A stretch of 33,290 nt of DNA from Alphaproteobacteria bacterium (GCA_017617915.1 JAFZVH010000057.1:1-33290); one strand, 5' to 3'; positions 5,668 through 14,354 are shown, counted from the first letter of the stretch. Translations and numbers: made by a program. Notes: a model not told the origin generated them from the letters alone.

Positions 5668-7899
5668 TTATTTCCCAAACTTACCACTGCGTGGGAAACC
5701 AACCGGAATAGTATGGCCTTGGGATGCACGCTTTGCAACCCATGGAGTCCAGTCGTCCAATTTTGTTGTGCCGCGTCCAGTTGTCCAACCAAACCCATCC
5801 GCCGCATCAAAGAACATTACATCCAGCACATAGGTTCTTTCGGCATTGTACTTTTGCAGAATAACGCCTTTGCCGCGCACCATTTCTGGAATTTCATTTG
5901 TTGCGAATATCAGCAATTTGTCGTTTGACCCCGACATCGCAACCATATCACCGTTCACACGCACACAGAAAGCCGCCGGATTCTTGTCATCTGCGTTCAT
6001 TACCTGTTTGCCGTTGCGCGTTTGTGCCAAGCAATTTTCGCCAAGCACTATAAAACCATTCCCATGTCGTGATACGACCAGATAACGTGCCGCAGTATCT
6101 AATACGAACGCGCCAACAATGTTTTCTTCGGCGCCGATGTCCGCCATCATACGCACTGATTCACCAAACCCGCGCGCCGAAGGCAAATCGTTTGCGGTCA
6201 AAGTGAACATACGCCCAGACGACCCAAACAGGTTGATTTTGTCGGTGGACATTGCGTGGAAAGCAAATTGTAGTTCATCGCCTTCTTTGAATTTCACATC
6301 CAGCGAATTCAAATCCATATGGCCTTTGGCCGCACGAATCCAACCCATGGTGGACAGGATAACGGTCAGTGGTTCTTTTTCAATAAATTCTTCGGCATTG
6401 ACAACGATTTCTTCGGTTTGTGCTTCCCAAGTTGTGCGACGGCGCCCAAGTGCGGTCTTTTTATCAAATTGCTTTTTAATATCTGCGAACCAAGCCTTGA
6501 TTTGATTGTTCTGAATTTCTGTATCGGCCAACAGCGCATTCAAATCTTCGCGTTCTTTGCGCAATGCAGCATCTTCGCGCTTTATTTCCATCTCTTCCAG
6601 TTTGCGCAACGCACGCAGGCGCGTGTTCAGAATAGATTCAACCTGAACCTCGGTCAAATTGAATTCCGCCATTAAAACGGCCTTGGGATCATCTTCATTG
6701 CGGATGATTTCGATAACCCGATCCAGATTCAGATAGACGACCAACAGCCCGCCCAAAATTTCCAGTCTGCGTTCAATATTGCCCAAACGCCAGCGCGACC
6801 GACGGCACAGAACATTTTTCTGGTGCGCGATAAATTCGGTCAAGACATCGCGAATGCCCATTACACGCGGCGCACCATTGGAATCAATCACATTAAAGTT
6901 CATGTTGAAACGGTATTCCAAATCGGTCATTGCGAACAAGTGTGCCATCATTTTGTCTGCGGGGACATTGCGTGACTTTGGTGTAATAACAATTCGCACA
7001 TCGGTTGTAGATTCATCCACAATATCATCCACCAGTGGCAACTTTTTCGCATCGACCAGTTCACCAATTTGTTCCACCAATTTCGATTTGATTATCCCGT
7101 ATGGAATTTCGGTAATTACAACCTGATAGCCGCCGCGGTCTAATTCTTCAACGGTCCAGCGTGCGCGGATTCTGAATGCGCCTTTGCCAGTGTCATAGTT
7201 TTTAACAATAGTTTCAAAATCATCGACCAAGATACCGCCTGTTGGAAAATCTGGTCCAATCATCTTTTTCATAATTTGGGCGGTGCCAGATTCAGGTTTG
7301 TCCACCATAAGGGTCAATGCATCGCAAACCTCGGCCACGTTGTGGGTTGGGATATTTGTTGCCATACCTACGGCGATACCCATTCCCCCATTGGCAAGCA
7401 AGTTTGGAAACGCACCCGGCATAACGACAGGTTCAACCGTTGTGCCGTCAAAGTTAGGCATCATATCGACACTGTCTTCGTCGATGCCTTCCATAATCAT
7501 CATGGCGGCTTCGGTCATTTTAGATTCGGTGTAACGATACGCCGCCTGGGGGTCACCGTCAATGTTTCCAAAGTTTCCTTGGCCGTCAATCAGCGGATAT
7601 CGCACAGAAAAATCTTGGGCCAAGCGCACCATTGCGTCATACACAGACGAATCGCCATGCGGGTGATAGTGCCCCAGCACATCGCCGACAACGGTTGCAC
7701 ACTTGCGAAAAGCCGCGTTTGGCGACAACTTTTGCCGCAACATAGAATATAAAATGCGCCGATGTACAGGCTTTAACCCATCGCGAACATCGGGCAGCGC
7801 GCGCGATACAATCGTGCTGACCGCGTAAGATAAATAGCGCGACGACAACGCATCCGCCAACTGTTGTGAATCTATTCTTTCCTGTATTTCTTTTGTCAT
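5668..7899 (-). CDS. parC: DNA topoisomerase IV subunit A
   Basis: This is the breakage-reunion subunit of topoisomerase IV, which pairs with ParE to unlink daughter chromosomes. At 743 aa it has ParC length and lacks the GyrA box of gyrase. The N-terminal winged-helix region holds LPDVRDGLKPVHRR and the catalytic tyrosine, Tyr123, in AAYRYTE. The quinolone-determining region reads HPHGDSSVYD; Ser84 and Asp88 are the residues usually seen in drug-sensitive enzymes. The middle (about 370-470) is the long coiled coil rich in Arg/Lys/Glu, and the C-terminal 250 residues form the degenerate beta-pinwheel. The gene is monocistronic, converges with the 51-aa gene and is followed upstream by zapA on the same strand. 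Confidence 0.95.
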   Translation of the reverse strand: MTKEIQERIDSQQLADALSSRYLSYAVSTIVSRALPDVRDGLKPVHRRILYSMLRQKLSPNAAFRKCATVVGDVLGHYHPHGDSSVYDAMVRLAQDFSVRYPLIDGQGNFGNIDGDPQAAYRYTESKMTEAAMMIMEGIDEDSVDMMPNFDGTTVEPVVMPGAFPNLLANGGMGIAVGMATNIPTHNVAEVCDALTLMVDKPESGTAQIMKKMIGPDFPTGGILVDDFETIVKNYDTGKGAFRIRARWTVEELDRGGYQVVITEIPYGIIKSKLVEQIGELVDAKKLPLVDDIVDESTTDVRIVITPKSRNVPADKMMAHLFAMTDLEYRFNMNFNVIDSNGAPRVMGIRDVLTEFIAHQKNVLCRRSRWRLGNIERRLEILGGLLVVYLNLDRVIEIIRNEDDPKAVLMAEFNLTEVQVESILNTRLRALRKLEEMEIKREDAALRKEREDLNALLADTEIQNNQIKAWFADIKKQFDKKTALGRRRTTWEAQTEEIVVNAEEFIEKEPLTVILSTMGWIRAAKGHMDLNSLDVKFKEGDELQFAFHAMSTDKINLFGSSGRMFTLTANDLPSARGFGESVRMMADIGAEENIVGAFVLDTAARYLVVSRHGNGFIVLGENCLAQTRNGKQVMNADDKNPAAFCVRVNGDMVAMSGSNDKLLIFATNEIPEMVRGKGVILQKYNAERTYVLDVMFFDAADGFGWTTGRGTTKLDDWTPWVAKRASQGHTIPVGFPRSGKFGK

Positions 7900-7953
7900 A
7901 GCACCATAAAATTAGAACATTTGAAAAAAAATAACAACCAAAAAAAGCGCAAT

Positions 7954-8232
7954 TTACTGCCCAATTTTATTTTTAATTTCACGAATGCGGGCCAAAATTT
8001 CTTGTAAATCGGTATCGTTCACACTGGGGGTGGGATGGTTGCGCAATTCATCCGCCAAAACAATACAAACCGTCGCAAGCAGTGAACTTTCGGGCAGAGG
8101 CCCAATTTTATCCAAAATCTTGCGTGCACGAATATCGACCATCTGGCCCAGTTCAATTAGGCGGGCTTCTTGACCATCTTCACAGCCCATTTGATAGTTT
8201 TTGTTGACAATAGGTATCGAAACAACACTCAT
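7954..8232 (-). CDS. zapA: Cell division protein ZapA
   Basis: This 92-aa protein should bundle FtsZ filaments at the division site. It has the ZapA pattern: an N-terminal beta-hairpin with a positional N-x-Y-x-x-G-C-E-D motif (NKNYQMGCEDGQEARL), then a long helix for tetramerisation (ILDKIGPLPESSLLATVCIVLADELR) and a charged C-terminal coiled coil. Its ATG overlaps the stop of the upstream coiled-coil gene by four bases (ATGA), so the two are translationally coupled. Confidence 0.85.
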   Translation of the reverse strand: MSVVSIPIVNKNYQMGCEDGQEARLIELGQMVDIRARKILDKIGPLPESSLLATVCIVLADELRNHPTPSVNDTDLQEILARIREIKNKIGQ

Positions 8233-8456
8233 TTTAACTTCTTTAATATCCCAACAGATTGGTCAATCAGTTCGGTCGCGCGGGCGTTCTTGTCGCGCAG
8301 TTTTTTAACCTGCTCGGTCAAAATAGCAACCTCCAGATCTGTTTGTTTGCCCGCATTTATCGCCGTTGCGCGCAAACGAACGACATCTTCTTCCAGTTTT
8401 GTCAATTCTTGAAAGATTTTATCCTTGATATCAGACATATTTGCATAATAAGACAT
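8229..8456 (-). CDS. Small coiled-coil protein upstream of zapA
   Basis: This 75-aa protein is almost entirely predicted helix with heptads (KIFQELTKLEEDVVRLRATAINAG, LTEQVKKLRDKNARATELIDQSV). A short coiled-coil gene in this position, overlapping zapA, is common in Alphaproteobacteria (DUF4164-like). Its role is unknown but context suggests the division apparatus. An internal Met at residue 7 (MSDIKDK) is an alternative start; neither start has a clear ribosome-binding site. Confidence 0.7.
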   Translation of the reverse strand: MSYYANMSDIKDKIFQELTKLEEDVVRLRATAINAGKQTDLEVAILTEQVKKLRDKNARATELIDQSVGILKKLK

Positions 8457-8483
8457 TTTTTATATGCGTTCAACCCTAAAATG

Positions 8484-8492
8484 TGATATAAT
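8484..8492 (+). promoter_or_regulatory. Extended -10 promoter of the acidic-protein gene
   Basis: TG-A-TATAAT (8484-8492) is a perfect extended -10; the -35 region is poor. The gene's ATG at 8523 follows a GGGAAAGG ribosome-binding site. Confidence 0.55.
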
Positions 8493-8522
8493 TGTGCCAA
8501 ATGGTTGTTGTAGGGAAAGGCG

Positions 8523-9233
8523 ATGAAAAAGAAAATTGTATATATCTCTGGGGCAGAAGTCTTTGGTGCCGATGACGTGCGTGCCGCTTTTGACGAGGTG
8601 CGTGCCACATTGAATCTTGATGCAGATACAATATTGTTCGGCGTGCCAATCGATAATTTGGATGCAAAAACCGAATCTGTGGCGGACGAACAGACCAAAC
8701 CGGCAGCATCAATCGAACCAGAACCTGTCAAAGAAGAGCCTGAAACACAAAACACCGATTCGAATATCGTGCCGATTTTATCTGTGCTGGGCGCAAATGC
8801 CACAGTTGAAACGCCCGAGGAACCAGTGCCAGAACCAATAGATGATATTTTGGATGATGAAATGCCGGTTGCAACCACAGAACAGACTTTGGAAGAATTG
8901 TTGGAAAAAATGACGCCGCTGCGTGAAGATGTGCATTTGGAAACCTCAGATGATGAACCGTCGGATTCAATCTCCGAAACAAAAAGCGCAGATGATGCGA
9001 CATTGGAAAACTTGGCCAGTGAATTTGCAAAAGTTCAAGATACTATACCGGCACCCAAGAAAACCTCAGAACGTGGCAAAATCAGCAAACTGAAAAATAT
9101 TTTGCCGTTCAAAAAAATTAAACGCGATGATTCGGGGCTGATGGGCGATTTGTTTGGCTGGGCGGGCATTGCCGCAAATGACGATGATTTCTCTATGCCT
9201 GGATTCTTTGCGGGCGTGGCATCCAAGAAATAA
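8523..9233 (+). CDS. Acidic low-complexity hypothetical protein, 236 aa
   Basis: I do not recognise a family. The N-terminal 50 residues (KKIVYISGAEVFGADDVRAAFDEVRATL) look like a small globular domain. Residues 55-165 are low complexity, Glu/Asp/Pro-rich and probably disordered. A basic patch follows (RGKISKLKNILPFKKIKR), then a hydrophobic C-terminus (SGLMGDLFGWAGIAAN, MPGFFAGVASKK) that could insert in or touch the membrane. The stop is 3 nt before the next gene, a membrane protein, so the two are an operon and may act together. The layout resembles a flexible tether with a membrane-proximal end; that is inference. Confidence 0.75.
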   Translation: MKKKIVYISGAEVFGADDVRAAFDEVRATLNLDADTILFGVPIDNLDAKTESVADEQTKPAASIEPEPVKEEPETQNTDSNIVPILSVLGANATVETPEEPVPEPIDDILDDEMPVATTEQTLEELLEKMTPLREDVHLETSDDEPSDSISETKSADDATLENLASEFAKVQDTIPAPKKTSERGKISKLKNILPFKKIKRDDSGLMGDLFGWAGIAANDDDFSMPGFFAGVASKK

Positions 9234-9236
9234 AAA

Positions 9237-9761
9237 ATGAATAACATAGAACATATTCGCAAATTGTTAGAAAGCGCAGGTCTGCGCGTGCTTGGTATAG
9301 ACGATACTTTCTTTTATTTGGAAGATCCGTCTTGTGTTTTGCGCAGTTTTCAAACTTTTTTGGAATATGCTTGGGCGGTGTTGGCCTTGTTCACTGGCGG
9401 TTTAATTATTGGTTGGGGCGTTTCTATGATACGCGGTGCCAAGAACGATATAAAACAGAACTTTCGCAACTTGATTTTGATTTTTGGAATTTTGTCTGCA
9501 GCTGGCCCGATTTTGAATGTTATATATGGTGGCGATTTGTTTGGCGCAGGATGCCAAGTTATTCAAGTCCCTTTGGCGGATGTGAACGAAGTTTTGGCGG
9601 CGCGCGCCGCATCCGTCGGTTCCAGCGCAGAACTTTACGAAGATATAGATATATATGATACAGGCCCAGTATTAGTCGGAGAACCCGACAGCAGTGCGGC
9701 CAATGCGGCAATTGAGTACTTGGACAGTGTGGATATTCAGATAGAACCCGATAATAATTAA
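9237..9761 (+). CDS. Inner-membrane hypothetical protein, 174 aa
   Basis: This protein has two predicted transmembrane helices, about residues 44-65 (YAWAVLALFTGGLIIGWGVSMI) and 78-97, joined by a short basic loop (RGAKNDIKQNFR) that should be cytoplasmic. The C-terminal 75 residues are acidic and soluble (EDIDIYDTGPVLVGEPDSS). The topology recalls small inner-membrane parts of type IV secretion or conjugation systems, but no specific family is recognised. It is cotranscribed with the acidic gene upstream and its last four bases overlap the end of the convergent radC gene. Confidence 0.75.
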   Translation: MNNIEHIRKLLESAGLRVLGIDDTFFYLEDPSCVLRSFQTFLEYAWAVLALFTGGLIIGWGVSMIRGAKNDIKQNFRNLILIFGILSAAGPILNVIYGGDLFGAGCQVIQVPLADVNEVLAARAASVGSSAELYEDIDIYDTGPVLVGEPDSSAANAAIEYLDSVDIQIEPDNN

Positions 9762-10438
9762 AGCAACATCATTTCTTTCATAGAATAAACAATTCCGCCT
9801 GACACTACATAATGGTCGTACAATATTATCTGAATAAAGGCCAGCGCCTCTTTCAATTTCTTTGTTAAATCGGAATCTTCTTGTGAAAAAGTACAATTAG
9901 GTTTTGGATGGTTGTGTACCAAAACGATAAAACGTGACTTTAATGCCAACGCCTTTTGCACAATTTGGCGAATGCGAATTTCTGTGTAATCGACATCGCC
10001 GTTACTGTGCAGTTTGTCTTCCTGTAAGCGACCATCGCTGTCCAAATATAACACATGCGATTCTTCAACGTCTTTGCCACCCAGCATAAGCAACATATAG
10101 TTGTCCAACTGTTCCCGCGTATGCAAAATAACATTCTGGTTTTCCATTTCGCATTTATAGCCTTCAAGCATAATCTTTTGAACAACTTTGATAAATGTCG
10201 CAATATTTTTCCCAACACCTGCGACAGTCATAAGATCTGCGGGGCTTGCAGAAAGTATCGGGTACATACCCCCAAACTTTTTCCACAGCATTCGCGCCAT
10301 AGGGCGCACATCTTTGCGTGGTATGGCATAACTTAGCAATAATTCCAACAACTCGTATTTCGCCAACTTGTCGTCAAGAAAGTTTTGACGCAACCTTTCG
10401 CGATGCCCTGCACATAAATCTTTGTTGTTGTCCGTCAT
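9758..10438 (-). CDS. radC: RadC-family JAB-domain protein
   Basis: This 226-aa protein is of the RadC/YicR family. An N-terminal UPF0758 helical region contains a helix-hairpin-helix (SPADLMTVAGVGKNIA, 65-80), and the C-terminal JAMM domain has the metal site H175-N-H177-P followed by S185-Q-E-D188, with the upstream Glu in EESHVLYLD. Despite its name, a DNA repair role is not well established for the family; a metallo-hydrolase activity is inferred from the motif. It is the last gene of a lptE-holA-map-radC run; its ATG is 1 nt from the map stop. Confidence 0.93.
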   Translation of the reverse strand: MTDNNKDLCAGHRERLRQNFLDDKLAKYELLELLLSYAIPRKDVRPMARMLWKKFGGMYPILSASPADLMTVAGVGKNIATFIKVVQKIMLEGYKCEMENQNVILHTREQLDNYMLLMLGGKDVEESHVLYLDSDGRLQEDKLHSNGDVDYTEIRIRQIVQKALALKSRFIVLVHNHPKPNCTFSQEDSDLTKKLKEALAFIQIILYDHYVVSGGIVYSMKEMMLL

Positions 10439-10439
10439 A

Positions 10440-11201
10440 TTATGCCATTTTTTCGGTGAAGATAATTACACCATCTTCGGTAATTCCCAATGTGTGTTCC
10501 CATTGTGCAGACAAACCGCCGTCAACCGTCCGCGCCGTCCAACCATCGGGGTCGATTTTGCATTCTGCGCGACCAGTATTTATCATTGGCTCGATTGTGA
10601 ACACTAAACCAGGAGCCATTTTTACCTTGTCCCACATTTTATCATAAAAGTGAAATATTTGTGGATCATCGTGCATAACTTTGCCAATACCATGTCCAAC
10701 AAAATCGCGTGAGATTGAAAATCCATGGGGTTTTACAATCGCTTCAATAGTTTTACCGATTTCAGACAGTGGTACCCCAGGCGCACAAACTGCAATTGCC
10801 GCATTCAGTGCGTCTTGGCATGTTTGCACCAATTCGCGCGCACGCGGCGACACATTCCCTATCATAAACATACGCGATGAATCACCATGAAAACCTTTGT
10901 ATTCTGCGGTTAAATCAACATTTACAATGTCCCCATCTTTTAGTATAACATCATCACTGGGAATGCCGTGTACAATAACATCATTTACCGATGTGCAAAT
11001 ACTTTTCGGGTAGCCTTGATAACCCAAATCAGAAGAACGTGCACCGTTGCTGTGTAAAAATTCTGCAACCATTCTGTCGATTTCGCCGGTTGAAATACCC
11101 GCTTTGATATATGGTGTAATATGGTCAAAGCACCGCGCAACTAAATCGCCGACAACACGCAACCTTTTAAAATCTTTTGGTGCATACACAGATGCCAACA
11201 T
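10440..11201 (-). CDS. map: Methionine aminopeptidase, type I
   Basis: This 253-aa enzyme removes the initiator methionine from nascent proteins. All metal ligands of type I enzymes are visible: Asp in VNVDLTAEYKGFHGDSSR (two Asp), His in GHGIGKVMHDDP, Glu in FTIEPMI and Glu near the C-terminus in QWEHTLGITEDG. The start at 11201 has a strong AGGAGG-type site (GGAGGAATTAAA then ATG). It lies between holA, 1 nt away, and radC. Confidence 0.97.
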   Translation of the reverse strand: MLASVYAPKDFKRLRVVGDLVARCFDHITPYIKAGISTGEIDRMVAEFLHSNGARSSDLGYQGYPKSICTSVNDVIVHGIPSDDVILKDGDIVNVDLTAEYKGFHGDSSRMFMIGNVSPRARELVQTCQDALNAAIAVCAPGVPLSEIGKTIEAIVKPHGFSISRDFVGHGIGKVMHDDPQIFHFYDKMWDKVKMAPGLVFTIEPMINTGRAECKIDPDGWTARTVDGGLSAQWEHTLGITEDGVIIFTEKMA

Positions 11202-11202
11202 T

Positions 11203-12192
11203 TTAATTCCTCCGTTTAATAGACATTTTATATGTTTTTAATACAAGTTTTAATGCAAAGTCGCGCAATAAAATTTCTGCGGGCATACCAGTGGTACGAA
11301 GTTGTGCCTCTAGTTCATTTAACCGAACCAATACAGATGTGATTTCTTCGCCAGACCATATTTTGATTGCGGCATGAAATTTGTCGGCAACTTTCCAAAA
11401 CAGACGCGGCAGTTGACCGTCAATAACCGCAGTCAGCAACGTCTTAAAGTGACGGTCCAACATACGAACCAACATATTTGGTTCCGCGTTGTCATACAGC
11501 AATCTGTCCAATGCCAGCATAGTTTGCTGTATATGACCCGCCGTCAAAGAATACAGAAAATCATCAGTGTTTGATGCACCTGTATCAGGCAAACATTTTT
11601 CCGCGTCTTCTAAATCTATTGTTTTTTTATCGTCAACATACAGCGCAATTTTACCCAAAAATCCACGCGTAATTCCGCGGTCGCCCCCAAGGTGTGCCAA
11701 CATATACGCCATAGCATCAGGGGAAATCTGTTTTATTCCCGCATTGGTGAACAGTTCTGTGCGTATAAGAGTTTCAAGTGTTTTTGCATCATCTGTATAA
11801 CACGCAACTGCGGCAAGGGTTTCGGCACCTTCAAATAAACTGCGCAAGGTTCCGCCCGAACGTAAATCCCCCGCCGTCACGATAACCGCCGCGTCCAGAG
11901 CAGGGTGTTCAACCAAATCTTTGATAGTTTTTCCATCTGAATCGCCCGCGTTCGAAATGATAATCATTTTTTTGCCGCCGAACATTGATGGGGTGCATGC
12001 CTCGGCAAACAGAGCATCTTGTTTTTCACGCAAATCGTTTGCATCAACTGCAAATACATTATCTTTTTCGATGTCCAGTGTTTCAATTGCTTTGTCACAC
12101 AACTCGTCTACCAAGCCCGCATCGGGACCGTAAATCAAGACTGCGCGAACTTTGGAAAGTTCTTTCTTAAAATCCGATTCTTTCCATTTCAT
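11203..12192 (-). CDS. holA: DNA polymerase III subunit delta
   Basis: This 329-aa protein is the delta subunit of the clamp loader, which opens the beta sliding clamp. The N-terminal AAA-like domain starts with AVLIYGPDAGLVDELC and contains the KMIIISNAGDSDGKTIKDLVEHPALDAAVIVTAGDL block typical of HolA; the C-terminal helical collar contains MLVRMLDRHFKTLL. It overlaps the end of lptE by four bases (ATGA). The lptE-holA order is a conserved alphaproteobacterial arrangement. Confidence 0.93.
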   Translation of the reverse strand: MKWKESDFKKELSKVRAVLIYGPDAGLVDELCDKAIETLDIEKDNVFAVDANDLREKQDALFAEACTPSMFGGKKMIIISNAGDSDGKTIKDLVEHPALDAAVIVTAGDLRSGGTLRSLFEGAETLAAVACYTDDAKTLETLIRTELFTNAGIKQISPDAMAYMLAHLGGDRGITRGFLGKIALYVDDKKTIDLEDAEKCLPDTGASNTDDFLYSLTAGHIQQTMLALDRLLYDNAEPNMLVRMLDRHFKTLLTAVIDGQLPRLFWKVADKFHAAIKIWSGEEITSVLVRLNELEAQLRTTGMPAEILLRDFALKLVLKTYKMSIKRRN

Positions 12193-12659
12193 TTTTTATT
12201 AGATTTGTTTTCGTTTTTATATACTTCGGCGATTGCACGCGAACCAATTTTATCTGCCAGCGCAGTTATTGTGTTTTCTACTGCATTATTGTATGACGCG
12301 TTTGCGGCGACCAAATATTGCACAAATGTGTAAGATTCAGATGCTGTTTCTGTGCCGCGGGCAATAGGCTTTCCATTATAGTTCAAAACATAATTTGCGC
12401 GCAGATTTATTTCCTGCCATGTGGCGGCACCACTGGTTTCAATCGCCTTGTATTTAGTTGTTGGATTGTGCAGTGTCACCGTCAGTGTGTATGGTGCGTC
12501 GCTGGGGCGTGGCCCACCAAACTTGGTGTTTAGCGCATTGCGCAGTTCTATACCGTTGATACCACTAATCACCGGCACATAAATATTTGTATCGTTGCCA
12601 GAAAACATCGGCTTAAAGCCACAAGCAGAAAGCAACAAAAAACACAGAATTTTTTTCAT
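12189..12659 (-). CDS. lptE: LPS-assembly lipoprotein LptE
   Basis: This 156-aa lipoprotein should plug the LptD barrel and help deliver lipopolysaccharide to the outer leaflet. The signal peptide ends in LLLSAC with lipidated Cys13, followed by GFKPMF, the usual LptE beginning. The GIELRNAL motif, the LTVTL strand and the final helix (NAVENTITALADKIGSRAIAEVY) fit the family. The C-terminus is basic. It is the first gene of the run with holA, map and radC. Recognition rests on the N-terminal signature plus its position before holA. Confidence 0.88.
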   Translation of the reverse strand: MKKILCFLLLSACGFKPMFSGNDTNIYVPVISGINGIELRNALNTKFGGPRPSDAPYTLTVTLHNPTTKYKAIETSGAATWQEINLRANYVLNYNGKPIARGTETASESYTFVQYLVAANASYNNAVENTITALADKIGSRAIAEVYKNENKSNKK

Positions 12660-12678
12660 ACCATATCACCCAGTAAAA

Positions 12679-12687
12679 TGTTATAAT
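12679..12687 (+). promoter_or_regulatory. Extended -10 promoter of the Cys-rich surface protein gene
   Basis: TG-T-TATAAT (12679-12687) is an extended -10 without a good -35. It lies about 50 bp before the ATG at 12737 and diverges from lptE. Confidence 0.5.
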
Positions 12688-12736
12688 ACCATACAAACAT
12701 GATACTTGTAGTTTTGGCAAAGCGCAAGGGGTAAAG

Positions 12737-13978
12737 ATGAATATTTTTCTTATAATGTTGATATCTGTTTTTATGGCAGGTTATTACATGTTTTTTGCTC
12801 CAAATACCAAGGTTCAAGAACAAGAACGGGATTATGCAATCACATTGTCTGACTTGCGTTCGGTGGCGCAATGCGCACTTGCGGTACATAACGCCAAAAT
12901 AAACAACAACAGTTTCGAAGATGTTTGTGTTGAACAAAATCAAATTACAAGTGAATTTGTATGTCTGGATTCGCGGCAAGAAATAACAGATTGTGATGCC
13001 CAAGGAATTAAACGACCAACAGCCAGTTTTATTATTACTGCCACTGGTGCAATTGACACAAGCGATTATAATGAAATGATGGAAATTTTAGAAAAAGGTT
13101 TTTCAAACAATGGATCTTTTGGCATCTATCAAGATGGTGTGATTATTGTGGCGGGAACAACAGCAAAACGCAACGTACCAGATTCTATTCGTAAAAAATT
13201 TGATTTGCAAGACGGTCAACTAATGTATATGACACAATATGACAAGCCCGATGCCCCGCGGACTTTCACAAACCCAGGTGCAAATGATATTGTTTGCCCC
13301 AGCGGAACAGAAAAAACATACAGATTTGGTCGGTGGCAGTGTTTAGGATATAACCTTAAAACCAGTTGTGGCGGCGATATGATGTGGGATGCAAACCTTA
13401 TGGAGTGTGTACCAGACGAAACCCGAAAACCGCTGTGCGCAGGTCAGCAAACTGCGGTTATTGTTGATGAGGTTTGGGAATGCGTAAATCCTTTTGGTGA
13501 ACGTAAATGCCCAAATAATATGATTGCCAGATTGAATTACGAGACCTTGGAATGGGAATGTGTCGAAGACCCAAACAAAACCCGCACAGTCAGTAAATGT
13601 CGGCTTTCGGCGGTCCAAACGATTCGTGGTCGCGGCGGTGCGACATTGCGTGTTACAACAAATATTTGCACGGATTGTGAAAAGTTAGTTGTGGATGAAG
13701 AAAATTGTACTGTTGCGTGTGTGCCTGATACATCAAAAATAAACAATGCAAATTGCTATCCGGGGCGCGCCCAAGATTGCAGCGGCATAAAACGTGCATT
13801 TTATTTTGGTTTTCCAAACAAGGAATATCTTGCAAATGTATCGGGTGTTTCCGAATCGGAAGTACCGTTTGACTCTTCGCATTCCCAGAATCGCCGATTT
13901 AACTGTCTGGATTGTGGCGCAGGGCGCATAGATACATCGCTGTCTGTGTACCCGTTTGTCGCGGTTTGTAAAGATTAA
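12737..13978 (+). CDS. Membrane-anchored Cys-rich surface protein, pseudopilin-like N-terminus
   Basis: No family is certain. The first 20 residues (NIFLIMLISVFMAGYYMFF) form a single membrane helix with no cleavage site, followed by a helical QEQERDYAITLSDLRSVAQCALAVH stretch, a layout similar to minor type IV pilins or PilV-type adhesins. The rest is Cys-rich. A repeated unit, Cys, about 12-16 residues, then W-x-C, occurs at least three times (RWQC, VWEC, EWEC), with a related MWDANLMEC; these probably form disulfide-linked modules outside the cytoplasm. The C-terminal part has further pairs (CTDC, CLDC). A ribosome-binding site (AAGGGG) precedes the start. A terminator follows at 13989. 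Surface adhesion or a pilus tip role is inference. Confidence 0.75.
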   Translation: MNIFLIMLISVFMAGYYMFFAPNTKVQEQERDYAITLSDLRSVAQCALAVHNAKINNNSFEDVCVEQNQITSEFVCLDSRQEITDCDAQGIKRPTASFIITATGAIDTSDYNEMMEILEKGFSNNGSFGIYQDGVIIVAGTTAKRNVPDSIRKKFDLQDGQLMYMTQYDKPDAPRTFTNPGANDIVCPSGTEKTYRFGRWQCLGYNLKTSCGGDMMWDANLMECVPDETRKPLCAGQQTAVIVDEVWECVNPFGERKCPNNMIARLNYETLEWECVEDPNKTRTVSKCRLSAVQTIRGRGGATLRVTTNICTDCEKLVVDEENCTVACVPDTSKINNANCYPGRAQDCSGIKRAFYFGFPNKEYLANVSGVSESEVPFDSSHSQNRRFNCLDCGAGRIDTSLSVYPFVAVCKD

Positions 13979-13988
13979 AAATGTACAC

Positions 13989-14011
13989 CGATTCGCTGTA
14001 AGAATCGTTTT
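13989..14011 (+). terminator. Terminator after the Cys-rich surface protein gene
   Basis: CGATTC (13989-13994) and GAATCG (14002-14007) pair over a 7-nt loop and run into TTTT. Confidence 0.6.
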
Positions 14012-14051
14012 GATAGGACATTTGGTTGCTTTTACAATATTTTTTACAATA

Positions 14052-14098
14052 CATCAATATATAGTCAATATTTAAATATTTTACACAATATTTTGATA
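14052..14098. promoter_or_regulatory. Distal pair of NrdR-box-like sites
   Basis: Two 16-bp sites fit the NrdR consensus core CWATATWTWG: core CAATATATAG at 14055-14064 and core CAATATTTTG at 14086-14095. The cores are 31 bp apart, the three-turn spacing typical of paired NrdR boxes. They lie about 260 bp before the chosen nrdD start. The rest of 13979-14354 is an AT-rich non-coding stretch in which I see no other feature besides the terminator at 13989 and the proximal box pair. Confidence 0.5.
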
Positions 14099-14279
14099 TT
14101 TTTGCTGTTTTCGAATCGGTTTTGATGCAGATTTGATGTTTTTCTTGATACAAAATATGTTTTGGTGTTTTTATCAGAGAATCGGAATATGGCTGAAATG
14201 CCCAGATAACTGGCGTTTGGAAAAGTAAAGCAAAAAAATAAAAAAAAATTACATTTTCTTGGTTGTATGAAAATCTTAA

Positions 14280-14328
14280 ATACTATATATTGGTAAGGAA
14301 ATGGTAAAAACAACACAATATATTGTGT
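14280..14328. promoter_or_regulatory. Proximal pair of NrdR boxes in front of nrdD
   Basis: ACACAATATATTGTGT (14313-14328) is a perfect 16-bp palindrome and matches the NrdR-box consensus throughout. A second site, ATACTATATATTGGTA (14280-14295), has the full core CTATATATTG; the cores are 33 bp apart. The sites lie just upstream of the nrdD start at 14355, a repressing position. NrdR normally represses RNR genes when dATP is high. Confidence 0.75.
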
Positions 14329-14354
14329 TTTTTGACAAAAATCGGAGTTTTATA

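Noticed and set aside
8227-12660. Use of TGA as a sense codon (recoded genetic code)
   Set aside because: TGA ends real genes here (coiled-coil gene before zapA, lptE), so it is a stop.
14301-14354. Earlier in-frame ATG of nrdD at 14301
   Set aside because: The perfect NrdR palindrome lies downstream of it and it has a weaker ribosome-binding site than the ATG at 14355.
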